Assembly: GCF_905163445.1 (NCBI RefSeq)
Contig: NC_053197.1
Coordinates: 4,774,001 to 4,838,000 of the forward strand
Direction: 5' to 3'
Length of the DNA stretch: 64,000 bases
Source of the DNA: Pararge aegeria
Lineage: Eukaryota; Arthropoda; Insecta; Lepidoptera; Nymphalidae
Numbering within the stretch: the stretch's first letter is position 1; the number at the start of each line of letters is the position of its first letter. The notes under the pieces were generated by a model. That model was given only the letters and a program-made list of their open reading frames with translations. It made no database searches and was not told where the DNA came from. Made by a program: the position numbers and the translations under genes. Shown piece after piece: positions 53,107 to 64,000 of this stretch.

Positions 53107-53314
53107 TTGAAAATACTACGACAACACCCACATCTAGCCCCAAAGTAAGTTTTTTTTTTTTATTTTTAATTATATACATAAAAACTTATAATATACCGAT
53201 AAACACCCAGAAACTGAAAAACATTCATGTTCATCACACAAACATTTTCCAGTTGTTGGAATCGAACCCACTGCTTTGGACTCAGAAAACAGGGTCTCTG
53301 CCTACTGCGCCAAT
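53107..53314 (-). mobile_element. SINE family 1, deleted copy
   Basis: The tail and head are recognisable (GGAATCGAACCCACTGC). About 50 bp of the body near 53150 is replaced by a run of T. Confidence 0.78.
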
Positions 53315-53344
53315 AAATAATAAGTAACCCATTAAGCACGAGTT

Positions 53345-53432
53345 TTTCAGGGTGGTGAGTAGCCAAGGCCATCCGTCAAAGCCGGGACCTTCAACTTTAA
53401 AACCACAACGCTTACTGCGCCAGGGAGGTTGG
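53345..53432 (-). mobile_element. SINE family 3, head fragment
   Basis: CCTCCCTGGCGCAGTAAGC read on the minus strand matches the family 3 head. Only about 85 bp remain. Confidence 0.55.
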
Positions 53433-53742
53433 GAGGTAGATAGATATTTGTACAAAGGAAAGTAAGTATTTAATGAAGAATTTCAAACTAATAATAGATA
53501 TCTTCGGGGAACCTTTGCGATCCCTAACTAACGAACCTCCGCTAAATCAATAATGTGTGCTCCGGGCGGATTGTTTTGAAACGTGATCCAAGTACATACA
53601 TCGTGTCCCGGGAACGTACCGTTCCGCCTCAACTAACGCGAAAAGTTTATAATTACAGATAAAACGCTATTAGGGCTGTGTTAGTTGTTTGTTATAGCAG
53701 TAGGTTGGTTGTTTGTTTGCCATACGCTACGTATTTAATTCA

Positions 53743-54070
53743 AAAATTCAAAATTCATTTATTTTAAGTAGGTCCAAATTATACGAACTTTTGAAACGTC
53801 AAGTCAGTCTATTTGTAGTGACTCTAGCACCGGTTCGGATGGCAGATTCCACCGAGAAGAGCCGACAAGAAACTCAGCAGATTGCTCTTTTTTAACATCA
53901 TTTTACAGTTTCAAATCCTTTAAATTTTCTATCTTGTGAGAGATGAGAGCGGAGCCTGCTTCCAAGCAGCCTTAAGAAATTCATCAATCGTATTATCAAA
54001 ATCTGTTTTAACACTTTATTTAAACTTATACATTGGCAGGTCCAAAATTACCCTGGGAATCATATTATAA
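53743..54070 (-). mobile_element. LINE A 3' end with C-terminal coding remnant
   Basis: Reverse complement of the LINE A tail, 3' UTR and about 130 bp of the ORF2 end, including a DEFL-type C-terminus. It is clearly related but degraded by small indels. Confidence 0.8.
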
Positions 54071-54167
54071 TACCATATACTCATAGAACCGGCTGAAGAC
54101 ATCAGCACGGCTAGCATAGGTCAGACACAAAAATGGTGTCTTCCTATTATACCCACAGAGAGAGTCA

Positions 54168-54465
54168 ATGATAGCCCAGTGGGCTATCACTGACTGACTC
54201 TGGACTTCGACTTTACTTCAGGGAGCCGAATTTAAATCCCAGCACGCACCTCTCTCCTCACTTTATTTACAAGTTATGAGCGTTTTAAATAATTAAAATA
54301 TCACTTGCTTCAACGGTGAAGGAAGACATCGTAAGGAAACCTGCATACCGAACTCCAATCTGCACTGGGCCAGCATGGTGGACTACCCTTCTCATTGCGG
54401 AAAAGACCCATGCCCTGTAATGGGTCGTTAATGGGTTTATATGGTGATTATATCCACTGACAAGG
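54168..54465 (+). mobile_element. SINE family 2 copy
   Basis: The head has GATAGCCCAGTGGGCTA and a weakened B box (GAATTTAAATCCC). The body has GGAAACCTGCATACC and GGCCAGCATGGTGGAC. About 30 bp of the middle are lost. Confidence 0.75.
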
Positions 54466-55734
54466 GCTTAACTATCTTGCCCACCTGTCAAACGACGGCA
54501 AGTTTATTATTAGTGCACCTGAAGAGTGGATAAAACTTTGCGCGAAGAAAACATTTGAGTCTCAATGCAAAATTAAATTGTACCTATCGCTAAAAATGCA
54601 CCCGTAGTTATAAAAAGTATAAACTGCCGACAACTATTCAATAAACATGAGTGATTCAAGTATAATTACAATTATTTCTTGTAAACTATTAAATGAATAT
54701 GATAAAAATTATTATCACACTCGTGCCTAATGCTAACCAATTTATTAAAATAGCAAACATATATATCAAAATACAGTTATCGAAAGTTTAGATAGTAGGA
54801 AGTAGTAGGTAGAGCGTGTTGTCATATAGCTCGTCCGAGAAGGAACTATCGCCATGCTTATTTGTACCGCCAAGCAGCAAAGTGCTTGGGTGGCCGGTGG
54901 AATTACAGGCAGCCTCTGGTTGGTGGACACAGAAAGATGCTTCGGAGGACCTACTCCTTGCATGACCTACGAATTGGTGATCTGTTTCGATGATCTGGTC
55001 TGAATATTTGATGGTTTTTCACATCAGTGATAATTCATTAAGCAGGGGCATCTGCTTTGTCAATATCATCATCATCATCACCTCAAGCAATGGACGTCCA
55101 CTGCTGGACATAGATCAGTCAATCAATTATTCAGGTCAGTCAATTATTAATATAAATAAAAACAGGGCCAGATGTTAGAGGGTACTATGCCGAGAAGGTC
55201 CGTGTACAAGAAACATTTTTTTTGTGTTTTTTGCACGATCTTAATAATGTTTATATGTAGTGTTTCATATTGCACCTTCGTACCCAGCCTATGAAAGACG
55301 GATTTATACATATTACTTAAAGCTTTTATAGTTTTCCTAACATATTATCTGTACACCTGACATAGGTTAATCTGTGTTAAGCCAGAAGATAAGGGAAAAA
55401 AAACGTTTCATGCTGCCCCGAAACTAATTGGGAAGCTCTATTGAGTATTATTTTACAGAATCAATTTAATTTTTCGAAATTTGGGTAATACACCGGTTAA
55501 TATATTGTTCTTTGTTTTACCGATGTGCAAAAAGAACCGAAATGATTTCATAGCATTCATAATCGATTCAGGCCGCGATAAAAAAACGTCACATCTGTGT
55601 ACAGTGTACTTATGGTTTTAAATCTACTAATTCGAAGAAATCGAATTTGATTTTCCTCGGAATTCTTAACCTAAATGATTCCGAAATCAGCATAAATGGA
55701 CGGTATGGTTTGATATTTTTTTTATGTTATACTT

Positions 55735-56125
55735 CGTTTGGCGCGTTAAAAAAAATGATGAGAGAAAATTTTTACGATGCGCGCGCACACCGTCACGAAA
55801 AACCGACACCCTGAAGTTAGCTGTAGTAAAAGGTTTGTACAATTTGAATTGTCAAAGGCTGCGGGGTAATTCCAGTGATTTAATTGTACAAACAAAAATC
55901 TCAAATTTTAATGATGAAACTTGGTTTTCCGATAATGAGACAACTAGATAATACGTTATGATAAATCTTTCAATATATTAAATACCCTTGTCTATTGTCA
56001 GAGTAGTTTTTTTCTACAAACTCAGAATAAGGCGAAAGATAAAATTTTTGAAAAGTTTTTTATCCTGTTACGCCAAAGAAGTATAACGTCTATTGCGTGT
56101 AAATAAGTACACACACGTTTTTTTT
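55735..56125 (+). repeat. Repeat with CGATGCGCGCGCAC block, copy 1
   Basis: Its left half matches 60215-60470 in reverse (GACACCCTGAAGTTAGCTG, ATCTCAAATTTTAATG). Its right half matches 18940-19115 (TGTTACGCCAAAGAA, TAAGTACACAC). The apparent 75-codon frame at 55724-55951 is just this repeat. Confidence 0.68.
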
Positions 56126-56242
56126 TACAACTGACCACATTATATAATAAATAACTTTTGTTGTTACGTCCTTGGAAACCCCTCGATCTTTAGACTACGA
56201 AGTCTTTGGTATACTTACTACAATTACGTAGTAGATAGTACA

Positions 56243-56302
56243 ATTTACAATCCGCACCCGCAGGGAAGAATCTATTGTTACCTGCGGGTGCGGATTGTAA
56301 AT
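56243..56302. repeat. Perfect 22-bp inverted repeat
   Basis: Arms 56243-56264 and 56281-56302 are exact complements (core CCGCACCCGCAGG) around a 16-base spacer. The GC-rich core stands out in AT-rich DNA. Confidence 0.85.
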
Positions 56303-56477
56303 CTGTCGCCACTAACCTTAAACGTTAATTAAAAAAAACAACTGCATTCAAAATACCAAAATTAATGCCAATATAAACACACATACGGTTAAAAATCGTA
56401 AAGAAATTAACAATGTGCGAAGTGACAATAATCACATTTGCATAGCAATCATAAATTTTGTGCGCGTTTCCATTTTG

Positions 56478-56695
56478 TCAGCCGATGGGCTACGACCCTG
56501 CTTTCTGATTCTTGGGCTGATGGTTCGATTCTTGACTGGAAAATGTTTGTGTGATGAACATGACTGTTTTTCAGTGCCTGTGTGTTTATTTGTATATTAT
56601 AAGTATTTATGTATTGTATATTCATAAAAATATCCGTCAGCTACCTAAGTACCCATAACACAAGTGTACTGTCGTAGTACATTTATTTATTAGTT
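56478..56695 (+). mobile_element. SINE family 1, diverged copy
   Basis: The head has lost part of the A box; the B box reads TGGTTCGATTCTTG. The body GTGATGAACATGACTG and the (ATTT)n tail remain. The repeat at 56697 starts directly after the tail. Confidence 0.78.
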
Positions 56696-56696
56696 A

Positions 56697-57115
56697 CTAG
56701 CTGTTGCCCGCGACTTCGTCTGCGTTTGATTTTGTTTTTTGATGTAGCATTCAATTTAGTTGTAGTTCTAAAAAAAATTATAGTATTCATATATCGCTAA
56801 GCCTTAAATGAGGGGTTTGCTGCTGTCCGCTGAGGAGTTTTGTCCTCTATCTCCAACCACAGTTTAGGCAAATTTAAACACATATTATAACCTCTGTTGT
56901 ACAAAAATAATTATTTGAATCGGTTATAATTTGTCGTAGTTATTGTGTATCCCCTCCCTCAAAGGAACCGAGCTTAATGTCAGGATAAAAAGTATTCTAT
57001 ATTACTTCTAACACTTCCAAGAATATGTGGACAAAGTTTAATGAGGATCGGTTAAGTAGTTTTTGCGTGAAAGCGTAAAAAACAAACTTACATTGACGTT
57101 TATGACATTAGTAGG
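56697..57115 (+). repeat. Lepidopteran interspersed repeat, second copy
   Basis: Start, interior and end match 28757-29197, with one short insertion near 56820-56850 and a few deletions. It begins right after a SINE tail. Confidence 0.78.
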
Positions 57116-57860
57116 TAGGGATATAGGGACGTTCCGCTTTTGAGCCGGGGACAGGTTAAGGCAAGGCTGAACTTCGGCGTTCCACCTGTACATCATAAGT
57201 AGTTCTGTGCGTCATAAGTAACATGCGTTCTATAGCTCGAAGTCTTGTTATTACCCGCACGCAGGACGCACTTCATTATTGTATGGCCTTAACGTTTTTC
57301 CGCAACACTGCATGCAGCGACGGATATGTATTGCGTGCTAATAAGTATTGTGTTTTTTATTTTTTTTACTAATGATACTGAAATATTTGGACACCCGCAA
57401 TCCTATATACATTTTGAAACAGAGTCCATTAAAGAGTTGAGTTTTTTCCTTCCATTCTGTATCAGTAAACTATGCAAACAGGAATGACGGTAGAAATATC
57501 GGGTCGTATCCGCCCAATGGAGAATGTGAACCACTGCGTAACTTAGCGTTCGAAAACCGTAAAACGCTTTGCGTTAAAGCTCTTAAAACATAATATTTGC
57601 ATTTTCAATTGAATAAAGTAATTTGCATATCTAAACTTTGACAAATTCTTGTTTAAACCTTTTAATATTATGCTTCCATTCAATTTCCCTTTTACTTAGT
57701 AGTAAGTAATGGGTATTACACGTTTTGATGGAAAAGATTGTTTCGTTCATTAGAAAAGTCTAGGTATTGTAGTGCGTCGGACATGTTTGCCGATGCCGAA
57801 GTCCACGACTTCGATGCCGTGGTTCTTAAAGAATTGCGGGTTTCTGGGAAATCGTCCGAC

Positions 57861-57885
57861 ATTCTAATAATAAGCTTATTAGAAT
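57861..57885. repeat. Short palindrome between two CGTCCG repeats
   Basis: ATTCTAATAA and TTATTAGAAT form a 10-bp inverted repeat around TAAGC. Each side carries ATCGTCCG(A/G)CAT, giving direct and inverted repeats together. No element could be assigned. Confidence 0.45.
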
Positions 57886-57937
57886 CGTCCGGCATCCCCT
57901 TTCTTTGAGAAAAGATTTATTGTGTTTTACATATTTA

Positions 57938-58388
57938 TTTAAAAAAATATACTAGGACAATACACTCATCGCCATCTTGCCCCAAAGTAAGCATAGTCTG
58001 TGTTGTGGGTACATCGGCGTGCACTGGGTTTCTTAACAGGGTATGCATGCAGCAGCAAAATTGCATAAATGGCAAAAATCCTCCTCGTACAAGAGTTATA
58101 GGTAAGCTGTGCTTTTGTGCATGTATGAAGTGCACGACACTGTATGGGTACTAAGATGACTGATTTTTTATGAATAATATACATAAGTAACTATGAAATA
58201 AAGATAAACACCCAGACACTGACAAACATTCATGTTCATCTTTTTATTTTTATTTTTTATTTATTTGGGACAGAAAACAATTACATATTACAACAATAGT
58301 ATCATCATCATACAATCATTTTTCAGTTTTCGGAATCTAACCCACGGCCTTGGACTCAGAAAGCAGGGTCGCTGCCTACTGAGGCAGT
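57938..58388 (-). mobile_element. SINE family 1, split by two later insertions
   Basis: SINE parts lie at 57938-58011, 58143-58238 and about 58321-58388. The first interruption is a hAT-type MITE (58012-58142), the second a piece of LINE 3' end (58239-58320). Joining the outer pieces restores the usual order. Confidence 0.82.
58012..58142. mobile_element. hAT-type MITE, 131 bp, copy 3
   Basis: It has a diverged copy of the same interior, with ends CATCGGCGTGCA / TGCACGACACTG. The 8-bp flanks TGTGGGTA and TATGGGTA differ by one base. It is inserted into a family 1 SINE, which reads through once it is removed. Confidence 0.85.
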
Positions 58389-58554
58389 TCATGAATTATT
58401 TCTAATGTTTTTTACCCAATGCGGGGTTGCTTCTACTGTGCTTAATTTAGTGGAATATCAACATCGGCCGGAGAAGGGCTCTTTGGAATATTTAGTAAAC
58501 TTTTTGGGCTAATGTCTCGAATATTCCCTACTACGCGTTCCCGCGAGTTGGTCT

Positions 58555-58660
58555 GCTAATTTTTGTTTTATGGTATTTATTTATTTATTTATTTATACTC
58601 TTTATTTATACACCACTCAGAAAAACGAGAAAGAAAAAAGAACAAACATAAACTATCATT
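58555..58660 (-). mobile_element. LINE B-related 3' tail, minus strand
   Basis: TTTATT repeats followed by ACTCTTTATTTATACACCAC are the reverse complement of the LINE B-type 3' end seen at 23700-23755. Only the last ~100 bp are present. Confidence 0.65.
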
Positions 58661-58664
58661 TCTG

Positions 58665-59685
58665 ATGGCCTGATACTTTACGCCTGAAGGAGATTCGAAA
58701 CGCTTTCTTATTTGTTTTCAAATACTAGGAGTCCATAAAGTTATAGAAGATAAGAGTTTTATGTGATAAGTACTTCAGATTTATTTCCTCTTGCCCACTC
58801 GCATTCATTTAAACGATTGGAGTAATCCAAACAATTAATGTTTACATACAAATCTTACCGCCGCTATCTCACTAGTACTATGAAAACACGTAGGTTAATT
58901 CATATTTTTCCGGGATTGTAATCCTATAACCACCAGAGTGCAAGCTTCTTCGAAGTACAACAAATTACATTAATAAATAAGTCAGCAGTAGTGTGCAAAG
59001 GTAGCAAACAGACAGACAGACTCTCGCATTGTATTAGTACGCATTAAACGCTTCTGTAATGTCTCTTTTGTGCTATTTTTGTAGCATATTTAATGTAGCA
59101 AAAAATTAAAGGAGATAAACACGAATTGTTACAGGATGGTATCGTTATGAATAATATCGTTAATATTTTCAACTTAAATAGTTCACAGAACTCTATATTA
59201 AGAGACGAACAATAAATAGTGAAACAATTTATTTGTTATTATTACTTATATAATATATACTTATTACTCATATAATATACTATATAGTAATAAAATTAAA
59301 ACATAACATTAAAATACGTACGGGAGCTTACGTCTTACGTAAGCTATCCATGTGGCCAATGTTTACGTCATGACCCGTAGGGAACAGCTAGTAGTTAATA
59401 TTAAGTTGAAAATAGTTTAACTTCTAACTTTTTAGTGAGTTTCATTTTAAATTAACAACGGGCGAGGAAAAATAAGTCCAGTGAAAATGTAGAGTAAAAT
59501 TTCTCCGTAACCTACTTTATATTTTTAGTTCCTTTATAAGAATCTGACCGGTCAATACGAAGTTTACAAGGAATTTTTCGTCTGCTATATTCTACATTTG
59601 AAAAGACCGGTTGTAAGCAGAAGCACGCTGTTAAATTTAAAATACGTGAGCGTAGGGTCACCAAGTGGTTGAAGTTTGCCACCCA
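58665..59685. other. No feature recognised
   Basis: AT-rich DNA with a repeat piece near 58880-59050 (CAGACAGACAGACTCTCGC). No credible coding. Confidence 0.35.
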
Positions 59686-59689
59686 ACTA

Positions 59690-59931
59690 ATGACAGGCCT
59701 AAGAAGGTGGCGTGCCGTGTAGTGTACGCCTCTCTGGAGGATTTGGCAGCGATCAGGCCAGTGATGATAGGACCCGCCACGCTCTGGGGGGTCAAAACCT
59801 TGGCGAGAGTGCGGTGAATACGCAAGTGAACCCCGTACTCTCACTTATAGGGCTATCGAGGGACACACAGAGTTTTTAGTGGGTGCAAGTCCCACATAAC
59901 TACTCCGTTTCCCCAACGGAGTGGTATGCGT

Positions 59932-59966
<35 letters not shown>
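59690..59966 (+). mobile_element. Retroelement 3' end with 34-bp poly(A)
   Basis: A GC-richer stretch ending GGAGTGGTATGCGTC is followed by 34 A residues at 59933-59966. The same sequence occurs in reverse orientation at 52677-52850. The poly(A) tail sets it apart from the other LINEs here. The group is not determined. Confidence 0.65.
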
Positions 59967-59969
<3 letters not shown>

Positions 59970-60214
59970 TCTCCAAGTGGTATGAAAAATGACATTCGGT
60001 ACTGGAACGCAAGATCTTACTTGGCCGGCCAGCAGTTGGCTCATGTGGTACATTTTCACCATAACATGCTTTAAAAAAACGAAAAAACGATTATTTGTGA
60101 CTTTATAGTGCTGCTAAATGTGGTTGAAAGAATTTTTAATATAATCTATGTCTTCCCAACGGAAAAAAACGAAGAGAAAACGACACTAACAATTGAAAAA
60201 AGGGTAATACACTG

Positions 60215-60470
60215 AAAGTTTTACTAAACGCATTATCAAGTTATCTCATTACCGGACCACCAAGTTTCACTAAACATTAAAATTTGAGATTTTTGTACAA
60301 TTGAATCAATTAAATCACAGGAATGAGCCAATTTGAGAGACACAGACTTTGACAATTGAAAGTGTACGCTGTCAAACCTTTTTTTTGAAAAGCTAAAATC
60401 TCGACTGTAGCTAACTTCAGGGTGTCGGCTTGTTACGGTTTGCGCGCGCATCGTAAACAGAGAGATGGCG
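60215..60470 (-). repeat. Repeat with CGATGCGCGCGC block, copy 2
   Basis: Reverse complement of 55757-55990 with several small insertions. The apparent minus-strand frame at 60236-60451 is the same non-coding repeat read through. Confidence 0.68.
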
Positions 60471-60899
60471 GACGATGTATTTCCCTCTCACTCGGTTCCG
60501 CCACTACCTTCATCCTGTTAAAATCGTGTAATGATGTGCGCGCGCATTTCGTTATATCGTATAATTTCATTCCAATGATTTTCACGGTGACATTTGAAAG
60601 GTTTTAATCCGTACATGTCTGATCTTCGTTTGGTCGAAGCGCACAGTTCCAAAGTTTCGGGTATTCTCAATACGTGGCCACAGTACACATAGAGCGGTAT
60701 TGTTACACAGGTCCGTGGTATTTTCGAGCGCCTGCAAAATTAGCACGAGTTTTACTTGGAAATAGTTGCTTTGCGAGCGCAAAGCTGCACTCTTTGTGTT
60801 CAAATTGTGATAAAATACGTAAATATTTATTTAAACAATCAACTTTGTTTGTCGCTGATTTGTTTTTAACAAGGATGTTTGTTTAACCTATCTAGCTTA

Positions 60900-61025
60900 C
60901 TACCTCTTTGGCTCGTAGTTAACATGTTTTACTACTGAACAACGTCCAATGTTCGATTCCCGGGTCGGGGAAAAAAATTGATAGGTATCGCGTTTTTCTG
61001 TTAAGACAGTAGCTGACTGAAGTTA
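60900..61025 (+). mobile_element. tRNA-headed SINE fragment
   Basis: TTGGCTCGTAGTTAAC (A-box-like) and TGTTCGATTCCCGGGTCGGG (B box) are spaced as in a tRNA. What follows is not recognisable in the window. Confidence 0.5.
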
Positions 61026-61929
61026 GGAAGATTTTTAACCACTCCGTGCCTCGCAGAGTATGTTAAACCGTCGATCCCGGTCTTTACCAATAACATGTGA
61101 TTATAATATTCAAAGTAGTATAAGCTTTAAGTATGTGGATCGAAACTGCATTTTGTCCTACGAGATAGCTTCAGTCGCTATATACTGATAAAAATGCAAT
61201 ACATCTCAATTTCAGCATTAGCGAGCATACTCGTACACAAGGTATTTACAATTAAGGTATCAACTAGGTAAAATTAAAATTAACGCGTGCAGTTGGGAAA
61301 CTGCGGGAATTTCCGAAAATCTTTTCATGAGAAAAAGAGTGACATTTAAACTAACATATGATTTCTGACTGGCGACGATAAAAAAAAGTATATCGGAAAG
61401 CGCTTGACGATAATACTCGAACTACGCCGAACGGAACCGAATGCCTAACATGGAGGGTACATAACGGTGTTTTCTTCCGTGAAGATTTCTACCAGCTAAC
61501 TAATTAACTAACTACAAGCCGTTTTGAGGTTCCAAAAAGTATAATTATTTTTAGTAAGATTAAAATTTTATCTTGTGTTTAATCATATCTTGACAAAAAA
61601 CAGACACGAGTCACGACAAAATATTAAGATCGACATTTATAAACCCGGAAGGCTATCTTTACTCCCGATCGCCTCATTACTCTGAATACGATCCTACTTA
61701 AAAATCTTAAAAAGTGACATCCCCCTCATTTCCTGACCACCCACGTCGCTACTGTAATGATATTAAGCACCTACATCCTACATCATCATCCATTATAATA
61801 AGACCTGGCGTCAAATTAACTTTTTTTTTATTTAAAAATTCAAAAATCACTCTCGCTAATTGAAATGTAGTTATACATTTTATACAGAGTACATTTTATA
61901 GAGAGTATTTGTAGTTATATATTTTATTC

Positions 61930-62300
61930 AGAGTTACCGAAATAGCTCAGCGAGTTGCAAAGCTGAAGTGGAAATGGGCGGGGTACGTATTCGGTGACAA
62001 CCATAACACCAGCTGCCTGACCAGCCGACATTTAAATTTTCGGATTATGATGCCCTCAGGAATATATTAAGCTCCTAATATTAAAATAACATTATTCACA
62101 AGCAAGTTCGAAATAAGTTGGCGGGTAAACTGAAATGGCGATGGGCGGGTCATGTGGCGCGCTCTAAAGATGACCGGTGGAGCGAGCGAGTCTTGCAATG
62201 GTGGCCCTGTGACCAAAGCAGGCCGCGCGGAAGACCGCGTGCTCGTTGGAGAGACGACATTGAATTTTGCGTGACTTACCACTTGAACGCCTTAGGAGGG
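61930..62300 (+). mobile_element. RTE-like LINE, C-terminal remnants (two pieces)
   Basis: Near 61935-61985 a piece reads VAKLKWKWAGY. At 62105-62290 a longer piece reads KLKWRWAGHVARSKDDRW, then RPRGRPRARWRDDI. Both match the conserved end of RTE-group ORF2. The two pieces overlap in family position, so they are two separate copies. Confidence 0.72.
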
Positions 62301-62632
62301 ATCTCTGGCTGTGGTTGTTTAATAAATAAATAAAAAATATTAAGTAAAGCATTTTAAAATTAAAATAAAAATAAATTTTAAAAATGACATTTTTTATAAT
62401 AATTGAGATCAATATTTAAATTATATAATTTTTGTTTTAGTTAAAATATGACTTATGCTTGAACACGATTTTATTTTTAATTTTTTAATATGTAACTATT
62501 TATAAGTTCACTGCTTAAATAATATTGCACGCCTGAAATGGCAAACTGTAAGCCCCAAACTTTTAGCTAATAAGACCATTATATGTACAGTTTATGCAAT
62601 AAATGAATTATGAATTATGAAGCTGTCGCAGG

Positions 62633-62745
62633 GCCAACTTGGACGAGGCTCGCCACTAACAGAGTGCAGTGGGGTAAGATGGCGGAGGCCTTTACCCGAA
62701 GATGGGTACCCAACTAACTAATGCATGTTTATTATTTAGATTTAT
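62633..62745 (+). mobile_element. RTE-like LINE, 3'-terminal remnant
   Basis: GGGCCAACTTGGACGAGG and GATGGCGGAGGCCTTTACCC are the usual final coding block and stop of RTE elements. It would continue the 62105-62300 piece. The AT-rich DNA between them (62300-62632) looks like an insertion. Confidence 0.55.
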
Positions 62746-62749
62746 TTTA

Positions 62750-64000
62750 TTTTGTTTATTTCTTTATTTTTTTGTAATTCGATGTTAAATATGTTACTTG
62801 GGATATATTTTATTTATTTAAGTTCGAATTATAGACTGACGACAAACATATCTTAATGACTTAAAGGTAAGCCAATTCTATATACCTAGAATTGCCATTT
62901 TTTTATGTAATAGTACATTAACTTATAGACAGCCAGTAGCTAAAAAAGGAAACGTTGGTGATACTATTACGGGTGGTATTCTAGTGCCATATACAAATCA
63001 CCTTGTATAATTACGTTTTTTTACTTGTAATGTACTTACATTTTCATTTTTACATCATCTGCCTGCATAACGTGTGCCGTGGTCAGACATCAAGTGCACA
63101 GTACACCCCCTGAGGGATTGATATCCGATTTTTTTTCGAAATTCTTACATTTACTTTACCCGTATTAAGATATCCGTTGACTAATTTTACACTAGACACA
63201 ATGATTTACGCTTTGCGTTGTTAGTCAATTACTTAGCAGTGTTTAACTTGAAATGTGTCGAACTAAATCGAATACTAATTAAGGAATTACTAATTATTAA
63301 TAATTCTATATATAACATTCAGAGGTAAAATGTTCATTGCTCTCCAATCGATACCTACAACCAGTTACTAATAGAACTCAACCAAAGAGATTTAGTTATG
63401 TAGAGTGGCTATAGAGAAAAAATTTAGATCCAATAACTTTGATCTCATGTCCTTTAAGGGCATAATAATTTTGGTATTTGTCAAAAACATTAATAACGTG
63501 AAAATAAGCTCTACCGGGGCAGTATCAATTTTTTGACTTGAAATATTAGACCGCCTTTTACAGCTATGTTGTGCGAGCAGAAAAAAATAATTCAATTCCA
63601 ATAAAAAAAATTCCATTACTCACAATTTATCTTTCTCACTCATCTCATTTTCTATCATAAAGAAGAGGCCAGGTTAGGTATAGACAAAAATGGTGATGGT
63701 GACATGAACTCAAGTCAGTCCAGTCTGGCCATTTCATAGAAAAGCTACCACCAAATTTAATTAAAAAACTCCGTTAGTATGACATCTCGCTTTTCGTCAA
63801 TTAACAATGGAATGTGGATATCCGCAAAAATCTGAAACTGATAGCAAAAAAATGTAGTGAATGCATCCTATTAAATTTTTTTAAACTTATATTTGACGGA
63901 CCAAACAGATGGCCCAAGTGGAAAACCATCGCCTATAAATATGTGTATTTCGCGAATAAGCGCCTGCCAATTTACGAGTGTTTTTTGTCTCCTAAAAATA
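62750..64000. other. Right end of window, no gene recognised
   Basis: AT-rich. The last ~110 bp (GACGGACCAAACAGATGGCC) resemble a common lepidopteran repeat that continues out of the window. Confidence 0.35.

Noticed and set aside
55724..55951. Frames at 55724-55951 (+) and 60236-60451 (-) as a small gene family
   Set aside because: Both are copies of one non-coding dispersed repeat; the shared similarity ignores the reading frame and has indels not in threes.
1..64000. A new multi-gene system
   Set aside because: Only one host gene is visible and all other coding regions are LINE proteins; nothing suggests a novel gene cluster.

Overview
This window looks like nuclear DNA from a butterfly or moth (Lepidoptera). 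It is AT-rich and has short exons separated by long introns with GT..AG borders. It is packed with tRNA-headed SINEs, 3' ends of CR1/L2-like and RTE-like LINEs with (AATAAAT)n or (TGAATTT)n tails, and short repeats starting with 'gctgttgcccgcgacttcg' that are common in Lepidoptera. No bacterial operon, rRNA gene, functional tRNA gene or CRISPR array was seen. The exact species cannot be told from the sequence alone.

One host gene is clearly present, on the minus strand: an orthologue of interference hedgehog (ihog/boi), a cell-surface Hedgehog co-receptor. Ten exons were found by reading the minus strand and matching splice sites and codon phase: 25830-25765 (start and signal peptide), 18168-17933, 15911-15717, 14948-14776, 13879-13675, 13068-12852, 2933-2803, 1476-1392, 808-702 and 382-264. 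All nine junctions are phase-compatible. Joined, they give about 508 codons: signal peptide, four Ig domains, a basic linker and most of the first fibronectin type III domain. The second FnIII domain, the membrane segment and the cytoplasmic tail must lie left of position 1. The promoter and any 5' non-coding exon are not identified; they may lie anywhere above 25830.

The introns carry most of the interesting repeats. Intron 6 (12851-2934) holds a LINE in antisense orientation with two long open frames (8502-12412). It also holds two inverted-repeat elements (5158-6072 and 7571-7879) and a 200-bp CT array. Intron 1 (25764-18169) holds a 0.6-kb GC-rich minisatellite (18318-18935) just upstream of the exon 2 acceptor, and a run of LINE 3' ends (22440-23745).

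The roughly 38 kb right of the gene (25831-64000) shows no convincing host exon. It holds a second LINE with an intact reverse transcriptase frame (41653-43776) that has landed inside an older LINE fragment. It also holds copies of a 143-bp hAT-type MITE with 8-bp target duplications, several perfect or near-perfect palindromes, RTE remnants and SINEs. I found no evidence for an undescribed multi-gene system. The best unusual signals are the covarying stem-loop in the LINE 3' ends, the MITE families and the minisatellite.
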